Made by a program: the position numbers and the translations under genes. Source: JAJPKK01 sp963807015 (GTDB lineage: Bacteria > Pseudomonadota > Alphaproteobacteria > Rhizobiales > Xanthobacteraceae). Taken from it: DNA of 64,000 nt. The stretch is from the NCBI GenBank assembly GCA_963807015.1, contig CAWEAS010000022.1:1-64000 (forward strand). Reading direction: 5' to 3'. Below the pieces are notes generated by a model, which was not told the DNA's origin, made no database searches, and saw nothing but the letters and a program-made list of their open reading frames with translations. Below, in pieces: positions 8,333-18,784 of the stretch. The number at the start of each line of letters is the position of its first letter. Positions within the stretch are counted from its first letter, which is position 1.

Positions 8333-9682
8333 ATGGCCGTGGTGACGCTCACTGACAAGCGCATCGCAAGCGTGACGGCGCCGAAGACCGGCCGCTCGGA
8401 ACTGTGGGACAGGTTGACGCCAGGGCTCGCGCTGCGCGTCACCACGAACGGCGTTCGCACCTGGAGCCTAAAGGTGTGGACCGGACCACCGGATGCGCGC
8501 AAGCAGCGCCGTGTCCTGCTCGGCCACCCGAGACGTGAGGATGGCCTGCCGGTCCTGACGTTGGCACAAGCCCGAGACCGTGCCCGCGAGGTCAAGCGGC
8601 TCGCGGCTGAGGGCAAGCCGTTGACGCCAACCGATGCCGCCGGCCAGGGCGCCAAGGCTGACACGTTCGGCAACCTCGCCGCCGACTACCTCAAGCACCT
8701 TGCCGCGAACGAGCGGCCGAGCACCGTGAAGGAAGCGCGGCGGATACTCGAAGTGCACAGAGACCTGGCGCCCTGGCGCGACCGGCCCTTGGCCAGCATC
8801 ACGGGCGATGACGTCCGCGCGCTGCGAGACCGCATCGCCGACCGGGGCGCCGAGATACAATCCAACCGCACGCTCGCCCGCCTGCACGCCATGTTTCGAT
8901 GGGCGGTGGACGAGTGCCGCATCGCCGCCTCACCGGCCGCCGGCATCAAGAAGCGGACCAAGGAGGAGGAGCGCGACCGCGTCTTGTCAGACGAGGAGTT
9001 GCGGCATTTCTGGGCCGGGTGCGAGGACATCGGATGGCCGTTCGGCCCGCTGTGCCAACTGCTCCTCCTGACAGCGCAGCGCCGTGACGAGGTCGGCGAG
9101 ATGAGATGGTCAGAGGTCGACCTTGCGGCGCGCGTGTGGAGGCTGCCACGGAGCCGCGCCAAAAACGACCAAACTCACCTGGTGCATTTGGCAGGCGCCG
9201 CCGTTGACATCCTCACCGGCCTTGCCGAGCAGCGCGCGCGGCTCGCGTACCGCAAGGCCAGCGACCTCGTTTTCCCAACGCAGGATGGCGTTGCGGTAAG
9301 CGGCTTCACTTGGGGCAAGGCAAAGCTTGACGCGGCGATGGTCAAGGCTCGCAGGCGGGCGCTCGGCCAGCCAGAGGAGGACAGCGAATTGCGCAAGGTG
9401 CTGGGCATCGCCGATGACCGGCCCCTGCCGATTGAGATTGCCCATTGGGTGCTTCACGATTTGCGGCGCAGCGCGGCCACCGGCATGGCGCGGCTCGGCA
9501 TCGCGCCGCACGTTTGCGACCGCATCCTCAACCACACGTCAGGTTCAATCCGGGGCGTGGCCGCCATCTACAACAGACACGCCTACCTAGACGAGCGCCA
9601 GGCCGCGCTCGAAGCATGGTCGCGCTTCGTCATGAGCCTGGTGAATCCAGCGGCCGGCAACGTTGTGCCGTTGCGCGCGTGA
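8333..9682 (+). CDS. Tyrosine-type site-specific integrase
   Basis: A 449-residue integrase of the family found in tRNA-borne islands. N-terminal arm-binding DUF4102-like part: LTDKRIASVTAPKTG, LWDRLTPGLALRVT, WSLKV. A core-binding domain (LAADYLKHLAANERPSTVKE) follows. The catalytic domain contains the expected set: Arg in LTAQRRDEVGEMRW (about 250), His-x-x-Arg in HDLRRSAATGMA (about 376-379), His in ILNHTSG (about 401) and the Tyr nucleophile in YNRHAYLDER (about 413-417). I chose ATG 8333 because GGGGGAGG precedes it; GTG 8309 would overlap a GTGTGACCC motif that looks like an operator. It should catalyse recombination between the 47 bp repeats. Its stop codon overlaps the next start (GTGA). 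Confidence 0.95.
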   Translation: MAVVTLTDKRIASVTAPKTGRSELWDRLTPGLALRVTTNGVRTWSLKVWTGPPDARKQRRVLLGHPRREDGLPVLTLAQARDRAREVKRLAAEGKPLTPTDAAGQGAKADTFGNLAADYLKHLAANERPSTVKEARRILEVHRDLAPWRDRPLASITGDDVRALRDRIADRGAEIQSNRTLARLHAMFRWAVDECRIAASPAAGIKKRTKEEERDRVLSDEELRHFWAGCEDIGWPFGPLCQLLLLTAQRRDEVGEMRWSEVDLAARVWRLPRSRAKNDQTHLVHLAGAAVDILTGLAEQRARLAYRKASDLVFPTQDGVAVSGFTWGKAKLDAAMVKARRRALGQPEEDSELRKVLGIADDRPLPIEIAHWVLHDLRRSAATGMARLGIAPHVCDRILNHTSGSIRGVAAIYNRHAYLDERQAALEAWSRFVMSLVNPAAGNVVPLRA

Positions 9683-10425
9683 AACCAATTCCGGTGCAGC
9701 CGGGCCACGCGGCCGCAGTCGTCCGGACGCACCGCCACTCGCCCCGCGCTCTCCTGGCCGCCGCCGTGGCGGTGATCCGGGACCTTGAGGCCGATAACCT
9801 TGAAAAGGCAGACCGCATGCTGCTCGACCGTCTCGTGTCCAACGAGCGCGCGAGGCAGGTGTCGGACGCCATCGCTTACCTTGAACGCTACTCACGGCCA
9901 AGGCGCGAACTGACGCGCGAGATCGCTGACCGCCTCGTGCGGAGCATGCTCAGCGCGCGGTTCCTGGCAGAGGCGGTGCCGCACCTCCCTGCGGTCAAGC
10001 GGCGCGAGCGGCTGGAGAACCGAACTCTGCGGGGGTGCGCAAAGCGGTTGGCCGCTCACTTCGAAGAGATGACCAGCCCGCCGAGCCAACGCAGGCGGAA
10101 GCGCGCTGCGTCCGTGCGCCTGTTCGACAAGCAGGTGGTCGTTCTCATGAGGTCGCTCGCCTGGGCGCGCGAGGTGCTCACCAGCCATGGCAGGCAGGAA
10201 CTGCCCGCCGTGTTCGCGCGGTGGCCCGAGACGCGCAAGAGCAAGGCCGATACTGCGCCACACGTTGTGTTCATCGCCACACTCAGTGCCTCAGTCTCGG
10301 ACATCTTCGGAGCGCCGGTCGATGATGCGGTCGCCTTGCTGGCCACGGTGGCGCTCAACGCCACTGATGGGTTCAGCATGGAGGCCGTTCGGTCCATCCG
10401 GCGCCGGCACCCGACCGGTCACTGA
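9679..10425 (+). CDS. Unknown island protein translationally coupled to the integrase
   Basis: A 248-residue protein starting at GTG 9679, whose last two bases are the first two of the integrase stop codon, so coupling is likely. The same frame is open upstream, but only by reading the integrase gene out of frame. The sequence is Ala-, Arg- and Leu-rich and predicted mostly helical (LLAAAVAVIRDLEADNLEKA, RRELTREIADRLVRSML). No catalytic motif, membrane segment or known domain is apparent. Its position suggests a role in integration, excision or maintenance of the island, but that is inference from context only. Confidence 0.7.
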   Translation: MKPIPVQPGHAAAVVRTHRHSPRALLAAAVAVIRDLEADNLEKADRMLLDRLVSNERARQVSDAIAYLERYSRPRRELTREIADRLVRSMLSARFLAEAVPHLPAVKRRERLENRTLRGCAKRLAAHFEEMTSPPSQRRRKRAASVRLFDKQVVVLMRSLAWAREVLTSHGRQELPAVFARWPETRKSKADTAPHVVFIATLSASVSDIFGAPVDDAVALLATVALNATDGFSMEAVRSIRRRHPTGH

Positions 10426-10528
10426 CCCCCAGAAAAAATCGATTGAATCGACCGGTGCCTTTGGCCGGCGCTGACGCACACTGCCTCACGAGGCGGCCCT
10501 TGCCGCCACTCAATTGGAGGCGCGACCG

Positions 10529-11266
10529 ATGCCCGTTCACACCCCCGCCGCTGGCAACGAAGACGAGATTGTGTTGGAAGGGGAAACCAGGGATGCCCCG
10601 TCTGCGTCACGGCCGGGCGAGGCGTCTGATCCGCAGACCTTGCAACGGCGCATCGCGTCACTCGAAGCAACGATGGCGCAATTGAAGGGGGGGACCGCGC
10701 TGCCGGGTTTCAGGCAACCGGGAATCGGGCCGCCGGACTCTATCGATGAAAACGAAACGTTGCTCAGCGCCAGCCAGGTCCGCGCCACAATGGGCGGGGT
10801 GAGCGATATGTGGGTTTGGCGCCACCAGCGCGACCCCGACCCCGAAACGAAATTTCCTGACGCGGACTTCGTGCTCTCGGGCAGGCGCTATTGGATGGTC
10901 GGCACTATCCGCAAGTGGCTCGCGGCGCAGGCGAGCAGAAAGGCCAAGACGCGAGCGCCGGTGACTGCCGGCACGCTGGCGGTGCTGCTCGCGCTGGTGC
11001 TGCCGCTCGCATCTGTCAGGTATCCAATTTCAACGCCTTGGGCACCTGGTGTGACCCAGTCCTGGACCCCGGACCACCCGTTGCAGCGGCGACCGCTGGT
11101 AGACCGATGTTTCCAGGGTGGCGCGCAACAGCCTGTAGAGCAGGTGTCCATGCGTTCGAGGCCGCCTGAGAGGTCGGACCCCGATGGCCAAGCACCTGGG
11201 CCGCGACCTGTTCAGCCCGCCTCCGCCGGCACCGCCCCGCCACGCTCGCCAGACGACCCAGGATAA
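10529..11266 (+). CDS. AlpA/excisionase-like DNA-binding protein with unusual C-terminus
   Basis: ATG 10529 follows GGAGG with good spacing. Residues 1-70 are acidic and polar with a short coiled-coil-like helix (RRIASLEATMAQLKGG). The central part (LLSASQVRATMGGVSDMWVW..., FVLSGRRYWMVGTIRKWLA) matches the AlpA/MerR-like winged-helix pattern: a helix-turn-helix, an arginine-rich turn and a W-x-x-x-TIRKWL recognition helix. Island excisionases and repressors share this form. After about residue 150 there is a hydrophobic stretch (GTLAVLLALVLPLASV) and then a Pro-rich tail that overlaps the next gene by 83 nt. The tail may be out-of-frame read-through after a frameshift. Regulation of integrase or replication genes is the likely role. 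Confidence 0.68.
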   Translation: MPVHTPAAGNEDEIVLEGETRDAPSASRPGEASDPQTLQRRIASLEATMAQLKGGTALPGFRQPGIGPPDSIDENETLLSASQVRATMGGVSDMWVWRHQRDPDPETKFPDADFVLSGRRYWMVGTIRKWLAAQASRKAKTRAPVTAGTLAVLLALVLPLASVRYPISTPWAPGVTQSWTPDHPLQRRPLVDRCFQGGAQQPVEQVSMRSRPPERSDPDGQAPGPRPVQPASAGTAPPRSPDDPG

Positions 11267-13389
11267 GCCGCCGGCCCTCGGGGCTGATTTGCGGGAAAGG
11301 GCCACGAACGTCTGGGAGAGCGCCGTAGCGATTGAGGGCACCGCTGCGGAGGCATATCTGCGGGGCCGCAGTCTGCAGGTGTCCGGCCGCGTGCTGCGCT
11401 TCCATGGTGCCTGCCCATACACCCGGTTCGTTGACGGCGAGCCGGTCACTATCGAGGTGCCCGCCCTGGTCGGCTTGTTCCGGGAGATCCACAGCGATGA
11501 GCCGCTCGCCATATTGCGCCTTGCGCTCACGGCTGATGGCGGCAAGGCAGGCTTCAAGCCGGCATCGCTCGCGCTGGGACCGGCTGAGGGTTGCGCCATC
11601 AAGCTGACACCGGACGATGAGGTCACCGCCGGCCTCACCATCGGCACGTCCATGGAGTCGGTGCTCGCCGGCATGATGCTCGGCTTCCGGCCGGCGTGGG
11701 CGCTCGGCAGCGCGAGCCGCCTCAAGACGTTTCCGGTGCTGGCCGGCATCGAGAGCCTGACGGTGCTGGCCGACCACGAAGTCGGTGGCGCCGCTCAGAC
11801 GGCTGCGCGGGCGGTCGCTGCACGATGGGTTGCTGCCGAGCGCGAGGTCCTACGGGTCGATGTCGGGCAGGACATCGCCGACCTAGTGTCGTGGAAAACG
11901 CGAGACCCCGCCGCGCTGAGTGACGCGGCGGGGCGCAAGCTTAGAACCGCAAGTGACGCTTCGGTTCTAGCGAGTAACGGCGGGACGCAAACCCAGCGCG
12001 GAACCGGAGGCAAGAACATGGCGAGCGGCAAAGCCAATGGCCACGATAAGCAGGCCACCTGGCAGGACAAGCTGATAGACGTGCAAGCCCTTTGCGATAA
12101 GCACTTCGCTCCGCTGCGGTACGTTGTGCCTGGTCTGATCCCTGAGGGGGTGACACTGTTGGCATCGCGACCCAAGCTTGGGAAGTCATGGCTTCTGTTG
12201 CAAATCACCACAGCGGTCGCCAATGGCGCCGTCACGCTCGGGGCGAACGAGGACGGGCAACCTCCGCCGAGCGGCGGCGTGCTCTACCTCGCCCTGGAGG
12301 ACAACGAGCGGCGCCTGCAACGCCGGATGACCAGATACTTCGGCGCTCGGCGCGAGTGCTGGCCGGCGCGACTGACATTCGCAACGACCTGGCGCCGGTT
12401 GGACAAAGGCGGCATTGAGGACCTGCGCGCGTGGTGCGCCTCTGTCCCGCAGCCCACGTTAATCGCGGTCGATACCCTGAAGAAGGTTCGGCGCCGAAAC
12501 GCAACGGCCAGAGCGACTACGATGCCGACTACGAGGCATGCCAGGGGCTACAGGAGTTGGCGGGTGAACTTGGCGTTGCGATCATCGTAGCCCACCACGA
12601 TCGCAAGATGGACGCGCCAGACGTGTTTGACACCGAGTCCGGGACACTCGGGCTGACCGGCGGCGTTGACACCATCGCGGTCATCAAGCGGCGGGCCGGC
12701 GCGGTAACCCTGCACATCGAGGGGCGCGAACTTCCCAACTCGATGAGAAGGCGATTAAGTTCGACCGGGATCTTTGCCGGTGGACGGTCTTGGGCGATGC
12801 AACTGAGGTCCTGCGATCCTCTGAGCGGACACGGGTGCTCAAGGTGTTGGCGGACGCGCCGGAAGGGTTATCGACTTCGGAGATCGTGGGGGCAGCCGAA
12901 CTGAGCAGCCGCAACGCAACGGACTTGCTGTTGTCACGAATGGCGGCGGACGGTGAGATTCAGCGCGTGAAGCGCGGGAGATACGGGGTGCCTGGGACCC
13001 GCGCAAATCTGTCCCTCAAGAACGAGAGACAGAAAGACAGACAGAAGCCCAAACCGTTGAAGCCACAAGAGGATAACAATCTGTCTGTCAATCTGTCTCT
13101 CTGTCCCGAGGAGGGCGATCAGACGGACGTCGGGCGCGAACCGGCCGGCGCCGATACGGCGAAGGTCGTCTACCTCGACCGCGCCGCCGAGATCGATACG
13201 GTGGTCGCCGACTTCGAGGGCGATCCTGGCAGCGCCAATCTCAGGACCGCCATCGATGCCTTGTTGGCCCTCCGGCAGCGCCATTCCACGATCATGAGGC
13301 TGCTGGAACGCGGCGTCGGCCAGCGCGGTTTGCATTCGACCGGCGCATGGCTGAACCTGAAAGGCAACGCTGATCGCGAGTCGGAATGA
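11184..13389 (+). pseudogene. Primase (Toprim) - RepA/AAA helicase - winged-helix gene, two one-base frameshifts
   Basis: Three consecutive frames make one protein of about 735 residues. Part 1 (11184 to about 12490): a DUF7146/Toprim primase region (WESAVAIEGTAAEAYLRGR, GLTIGTSMESVLAGM, LTVLADHE) followed by an AAA_25/RepA helicase (Walker A LLASRPKLGKSWLL, then YLALEDNERRLQRR and LIAVDTLKKVR). A single-base deletion near 12492 moves reading to the frame with PKRNGQSDYDADYEACQGL, IIVAHHDRK and GTLGLTGGVDTIAVIKRR. A second deletion near 12741 moves it to the frame with EKAIKFDRDLCRWTVLGDA and a winged-helix domain (LRVLADAPEGLSTSEIVGAAE-like), ending at 13389. Elements of this type use such proteins to start their own replication. 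Intact joins on both sides of each break suggest recent mutation or assembly error. Confidence 0.85.
13024..13101. repeat. Imperfect 21-bp inverted repeat inside the replication gene
   Basis: The arms at 13024-13044 and 13081-13101 pair at 19 of 21 positions across a 36-nt loop. They are built from GACAG/CTGTC repeats and lie between the winged-helix part and the C-terminal domain of the primase-helicase reading frame. Confidence 0.7.
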
Positions 13390-13518
13390 CGGGAACTCCT
13401 GGCCACCGTCTCGACCTCAGCCGGCGCGGCTAAGTCGCGCAAACGTCACGCCGTTCTTGTCTCGGCAACTCTTTGAGTCATTAGACCCGCAAAGTTACGC
13501 GACCCAACGCGTATGACT

Positions 13519-16500
13519 TCAAAGCGTTGGAAGCCCCAAGCGCGCGAGTTCGGACGCGTTCGTTAGAGGTGACGGCTGCGCTTCAAGTTCATTCTGGAGC
13601 ACCCCAAGATAGCGTGCCCACCTCCCGGACCGCGACCTGGGCCCCAACCGCTCGGTCTTCACAATCTCAAGCAAAATAGACATGCGTTCCGCGCCGGCTA
13701 CACGTCTCACCAGTAAGGCTCGCAACGTCCTGGAAGATACGCGGCCTCTTACTATCGCGTCAGTCAGCCTCGGCCGTTCCGATGGGCTAACCCCACCCTG
13801 CGCAAACCTTATAAGAGTTATTGCGTCCTTCACATCCTCCAAATCCGCATCGTTTTCCTCAAAATGCAGCTCCTGCAAGGCGGCCGAAACTCTGAGTCTG
13901 ATTTTGCTCCTTCCTCCAGGTATCGATCGACAAACATCGGCAACAGTTTTCGCCAACGCCCATTTAACTCAACATTCGTATCAAATATTACCCTTCGAGG
14001 AAGAAACATATCGTGAGCCGCCGCATATGGCACCATCAATTCCAAAAAGACCGGATTGTCCCAGGCCTCTAGTGTAAACGCTAACCGGTGCACCAACCAT
14101 TTATTTTCGGCATAGTTGCCAATCTGATTGACCATATAGTCGACAACTGCCGTTCTAAGAACGGCGTCCGAAACAGCTCCGATACCACTTATAAGCGCAT
14201 CCATTATCGGTTCACGCTTCCTTACCGGTCCAATACGCTGTACCAGCCCAAACGCGACTTCATAATCTAGCGCTTCTCTTGGCAACTCCGCAGCTGTGGC
14301 CCAACCGAGATCAATAAGTGCAGGCGCTCCAATCTCACCAATTTTTGGACTCAGGTATCTCCCTACGTTCCACTGCAAGAAATCCTCCGCGCGAAGACCT
14401 AGTGCGCCCCACCGCTTTTCCGCATTTATCCAGTCATCCAAATCGCCAAACCGGCCCTCACGCGCTTCGGCAACAAGCGTCGATATCGAGCAGCCCTCTT
14501 TGAAATCCTCAATAATCGAATGCACCGGCCAAGGAAATTTCAGCCCGTCAATATCCCTCCCGCTCTTTATAAAGGACGGTAACTCCGCAACCCGGGCAAG
14601 AGCCTCCTTTCCAGGTTCCCTCACAAATCGCGACGCGGATTCGATCACAGCCCAACTATTCCGGCCAATTACTTCGCGGAAGACAAACCCTTCATTATTC
14701 CCATCAACCGAAATGTACTCCGCCATGCAATTACCTTCGCGCCTCCCACTAAAGCAATTGACTGCAACACTGACATCCTTTCCAGCAAACCTCATGAACC
14801 CCGCCGGAAGCAGTATCCACTCCGCTAACTGCTTGAGCCGCTCATCATAATCATGCGTCGAATATTTCCTGTTTCGCAAAGCTATACGTTGTTGCAATAT
14901 ACTCACCCGCCGTGGTGACACCTGCTCTTGCGCAGACCTGATTCGCGAAGCGAGGGGCGCAGTCCAATCAACCGCACCCGTAGTTTCGACCACATTCATC
15001 ACATAGTCGGCACCCTTCGGTAAATGCTCCAGCAATTTTGCGCTGGCCCATTCCGGAGTGATTGAAGCAATTGACCCAACAATATATACGCAGTCCTTGT
15101 CTCTGCGGTGGAGGAGGTCGTCAGACGGTTGGCAATTTCTTCATCAAATATGCCCAGGGTGTCGCCGTCAAGACAAGAGGCAAGGCGCAGATCGACATCG
15201 TTCGCGCCGCTGTCGGTATACAAAATGCTCGCCGAAGAAGACTTCGTTTAAATCGAGGAGCTAAATCAGCTACACCATCACTTAAAAGGTCCAGAGCCAG
15301 TCGAGCACCTGCACAAACGCATAAGTCATTCTGCGCCTAAATCTCCGTTGTCCAGCGCATGACATATTGCCACGACATCTGCCCGCAGAAATGCCAGTTC
15401 GGTTACTGAAAAAATTTGCTGCGGCAATCCGGTAGACGTGACGCCAATGTGCGCTTGAAGCAATTGCGCGAAGTCTTTCTGTGATTGGAACCGAGCTTGC
15501 ACTCGTGATTTGACCTGCTGCCATGAACTCCTGCAGAGATCGTACCTCAAATGCGAATTCTTCCCTCAACTCGTTGAGTGAGCAACACTAGTCGCTCCGT
15601 TGCAATACGGCGCAGCTCGGCTACCACAGTAGAAATCTTAATATCCTCGAATTCGTCAGCCCTTAAAATACCGGTTATCATCTCCGTTAGCTGCTCGGTT
15701 GTAAGGAAACCCGTCGCGGCACCCGCCAATTCGGCCGCAACTTGAAGAATAAATCCGGCCTCGTAATGGACAGCATCAATTTGCAGTTTGAAATCGCGAA
15801 ACAATGCCGCGTCGGCCCCAAGCTTTTGCGATTCTCGGTCTCGTAGCAGCGTGTAATATCTTTCGAATAGATCCCATTTCGCGTGAGGTATGGCTCCTTT
15901 GAGAAGCGCGATGCCGAAAAAACCGTGACTTGAAGAGGAGTACTTGAAAGAAGGCGGGTTGACGGGTCCGAGAACGATCGGTGCAATTCTGCTAGAACCG
16001 CGTCGCGCCGTTCAACGTCCGATAATCTGATTTCACCTAGACGAATAGCCACCTTTTTTCGCTTGTAAAACATTCAGCGGTGCTAACTCCCAATGCTCCC
16101 AGTGTCGCTGACTTAGCGCTTGCTGGTATCCCTGGGGACGTGATGTGACCACAACCAATACATCCGCATTTGCCAGGTGGACCTCATCCCAAAAGGTATC
16201 AATTGATTTTATGACTACATCGGGTTTCCGGAAGACAGGCACTTCATCAAGGCCGTCCAGCACGAGAAGCCACGGACAGACGCCTAACCATGCTCGAAGA
16301 TCGTTAACATCTATTAAGCAGTCTAGCTCCCGCGAAAGACGATTAGCGATATGAAATAAAAGCGTAAGGCTTTGCTCGGCTCTCTTCGACTTTTCTAGGG
16401 CATCAGCAAACGTGGGAAGATCAATTCGCACAGGAAACCGGCAGGGACCCACAAGAGGAATACCCTCAATATGTGCCCGATCGAAAATCGGTTGGAGCAA

Positions 16501-17532
16501 CTCCTCATATTCGGGATTTAGAGAAGTGGACGCAAACAGCAACCGAGCTCGCGCAAGCTGGCACAAGAACTGACCAATTGTCGATTTTCCTTGGCCCGGA
16601 CCGCCGAGCAATACTATTCTATTGCTTCGTGGACCATGTGGTCGCTGCAGTTTACAGAAATCTGGATCAAGCTTATCCGCAGCACGGATTTGCATTCGAC
16701 CGGTTACATTTAGGGTCCTATACCTGCTTTCAGGCTCCCTACCCCCTTCGTCTATCTCCTCCTCCTCATCTTCTTCCTCTTCCTCTTCCGCTTCTTCTTC
16801 CTCTCCGACTTCGAGGCGTTCGCCGAGTGAGGTTATTGGCAGTTCACCGGACTGCCTAACGGGCAGGTCAACAAAGGCGCTATCGATGTAAATCGGCTTC
16901 TCCGTTTCTTGGCCGGCGTCCCGCAACCGGACATCCCGCTCGTTTCGCAGATCTCGCGTGAGCGCAAGGGGAAGGAGGCGTTTTAAGTTCGGACGCTTTA
17001 GAGAGTCGACTAGGTCGGAGAGCACATCACTGGGCGTAAGCCATGCTGTATATGAACGCCGAATGTCCGGCGCTGTATCCAGGATGGCCTCCAGTTCGTC
17101 AGCCGCCCAGACGTGAAAGGCCTTAATTCCCAGCTGAGTGGAAGCGGCTTGCAAAAAGGCTTCGACTTTTGCTTTCCCGCCAACGTCGGGGACCGAAGAC
17201 AATCGTACATTTGTCGCAACAAGATAAAACTCAGGATGCCTCAGTTGACGCTTTAAATCCGAAAACTTCTTGAATTCGGTTCGTAACTGATCGATCAGCC
17301 AGTTTGCATCCTCAATACTGTCTCTGAGTCGCTCTCGACACTTTGCCTGAACGACAATGTATCCGTTCCAACAATTTAGGGATGGGAATGGCACCTCACC
17401 GGTAAAGGTTGCTTCCCGCCCTCCGTCGGGGCCGCTGCCGAAGATCGTTGTGCCTGGGCCCAACACGTGGATGCAAATAGCCTGTATTAAACGCTCGAAG
17501 GATTTCGGGCTGAAATGTCCAAATATCAGCAT
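13519..17532 (-). pseudogene. PD-(D/E)xK nuclease - NACHT STAND NTPase (defence type), split by about eight frameshifts
   Basis: ATG 17532 has a strong GAGGAG site. The first 490 residues are intact. Residues 1-165 are a restriction-endonuclease-like domain (GPDGGREATF 34-43, then VVQAKC 60-65; Asp36, Glu40, Gln62 and Lys64 fit a PD-(D/E)xK/Mrr-type site). A Glu/Asp-rich linker occupies 243-262. The NACHT domain has Walker A GGPGQGKST (310-318), Walker B LLVLDGLDE (422-430) and TSRPQGY (463-469). Frames then change near 16052 (T6 run), 15918 (A6), 15553, 15411 (A6), 15328, 15230, 15065 and 13912. The conserved STAND motif RSLQEFMA appears after the third break, and 370 residues of helical sensor region are intact between 15035 and 13910. 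Restored length is about 1,335 residues. The region is visibly more AT-rich than its neighbours, which suggests transfer. Confidence 0.85.
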
Positions 17533-17925
17533 GAAGATCTCCTCAGCGCCGTTTCCATATTATTGTTGGGAATCAACTCGGTCCACCGGACGATTGCCGC
17601 AGCGCGAACAACGGCTCAAGTAAGTTTTTGACGAGCTTGTCAGAACGGGTTGCGACCGCCCCGGAAATCTTTGGCCAAGCCAACCCGCTTGCGATGGAAG
17701 ATTGGCCGTCGATCGGCTTCGAGATTCTTGTCGGCTCCATATTCTATCAACGGGTCCGTCGCGGAATTTCAGGTTATTGACTTTTACTGTTGAAAAGCCA
17801 CAGGTCATCAGTCAATCAGGCAGTTGCTCATAGGCATTGAAATGCCGTTCTGCCAGCACTTTCACTTGCGTTCGAAAATGCTGGGTCCCATGATGGGGTC
17901 ACACCGAGTGACGAGAGGCAACAAA
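17533..17925. other. Intergenic region between divergent island genes; operator-like motif
   Basis: No gene is visible. It holds the ribosome site of the nuclease-NACHT gene (left) and, at 17894-17906, the 13-bp motif tggggtcacaccg. That motif is the exact reverse complement of 8305-8317, just upstream of the integrase start. Confidence 0.5.
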
Positions 17926-18546
17926 ATGGACACCGCCACCGCAGTACGCGCTGCCAACTCGGATGCCGCCGCCGAGCCCACCCTTGAGCGGGCGCGTGAC
18001 GAGTTGAGCAGCGCCGGCACCGTGCTGGCAATCCGCGCGAAAGCCGAAGAAGCCTACCGCATATTGCGCGTTCGTGACGGCACGCCCACCCGCCGCCTCG
18101 ACTGGGAACTGGAGACCACCGTGCGCCGCTGCGCCGGCCAGGACCCCGCGCACCAGGCTCTCGCGTGGATGCGCTTCAAGCGGTGGCTCGAGGACTTCGG
18201 CAAGAGGCCGGACCTCTCCAAGCTGCGCTTCGAGGAGAACGAGGCCGCCGCCATCGCGGCCGCTGCGGGAGGTGCGCGGCAGCTTGTGTCCATGGGTTTG
18301 CAGTTCAACCCCGTACAGTTCGTCTCGACCCTTGCGGCGCGCGGCGTGCGCCTGGTCGCTGATGCTGATGGTTCAATCCGCGCCGCGCCATCGCAACTGC
18401 TCAACGGAACTGACCGCCGCGTCTTGGCGGATCCCCCAGCCGCCGAGCCATCGTGGAGACGCTGGCAACATCAGAGAGGTTCTGAACATGGCCGTCACCA
18501 AACGACCCGGCGAAGTACCGGCGATGTCCACACCGTTGCGGCGTGA
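17926..18546 (+). CDS. Unknown island protein
   Basis: ATG 17926 follows GAGAGG at 7 nt; upstream in-frame starts lack such a site. The 206-residue product begins with Ala-rich helices (ERARDELSSAGTVLAIRAKAEEAYRIL), continues with WELETTVRRCAGQDPAHQAL and FKRWLEDFGKRPDL, and ends in a short basic tail rich in Arg, His and Gln. No membrane segment or catalytic motif is seen. The last 59 nt overlap the next gene in another frame. It is probably a conserved accessory protein of this island family. I do not recognise a function. Confidence 0.6.
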   Translation: MDTATAVRAANSDAAAEPTLERARDELSSAGTVLAIRAKAEEAYRILRVRDGTPTRRLDWELETTVRRCAGQDPAHQALAWMRFKRWLEDFGKRPDLSKLRFEENEAAAIAAAAGGARQLVSMGLQFNPVQFVSTLAARGVRLVADADGSIRAAPSQLLNGTDRRVLADPPAAEPSWRRWQHQRGSEHGRHQTTRRSTGDVHTVAA

Positions 18547-18751
18547 AATCAGGCATGACCTCCGCCAGTACGACCGCACCCAGTTCAGCCAGGCCATCGC
18601 CGTGGAGCGGGGCAACATGCAGGCTGAGGCCATGGCCGAGCTTGCTGAGATAGCGCCCAACGGGGTCGGTGCGCTGAGCCCGGCGGAATACAAAATGGCG
18701 AAGCGCCGGCTGTCCGTGTTGATGCGGAGATGCGGCAACCCGAAGCCCTGA
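18488..18751 (+). CDS. Small unknown island protein
   Basis: An 87-residue protein with ATG 18488 after AGAGGTTC, overlapping the end of the preceding gene by 59 nt. It is charged and helical (LRREIRHDLRQYDRTQFSQ, MAELAEIAPNGVG, YKMAKRRLSVLMRRCG). There are no membrane segments, and its Arg content would allow nucleic-acid binding. Order and overlap suggest one transcript from 17926 to about 19030. The function is not recognisable. Confidence 0.6.
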   Translation: MAVTKRPGEVPAMSTPLRREIRHDLRQYDRTQFSQAIAVERGNMQAEAMAELAEIAPNGVGALSPAEYKMAKRRLSVLMRRCGNPKP

Positions 18752-18784
18752 CCCGAGAAATCCTGACCACCAAAGGAGGTCATA

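Noticed and set aside
13170..13442. Separate minus-strand gene over the primase-helicase C-terminus
   Set aside because: The plus-strand frame continues the winged-helix protein; the antisense frame has no features.
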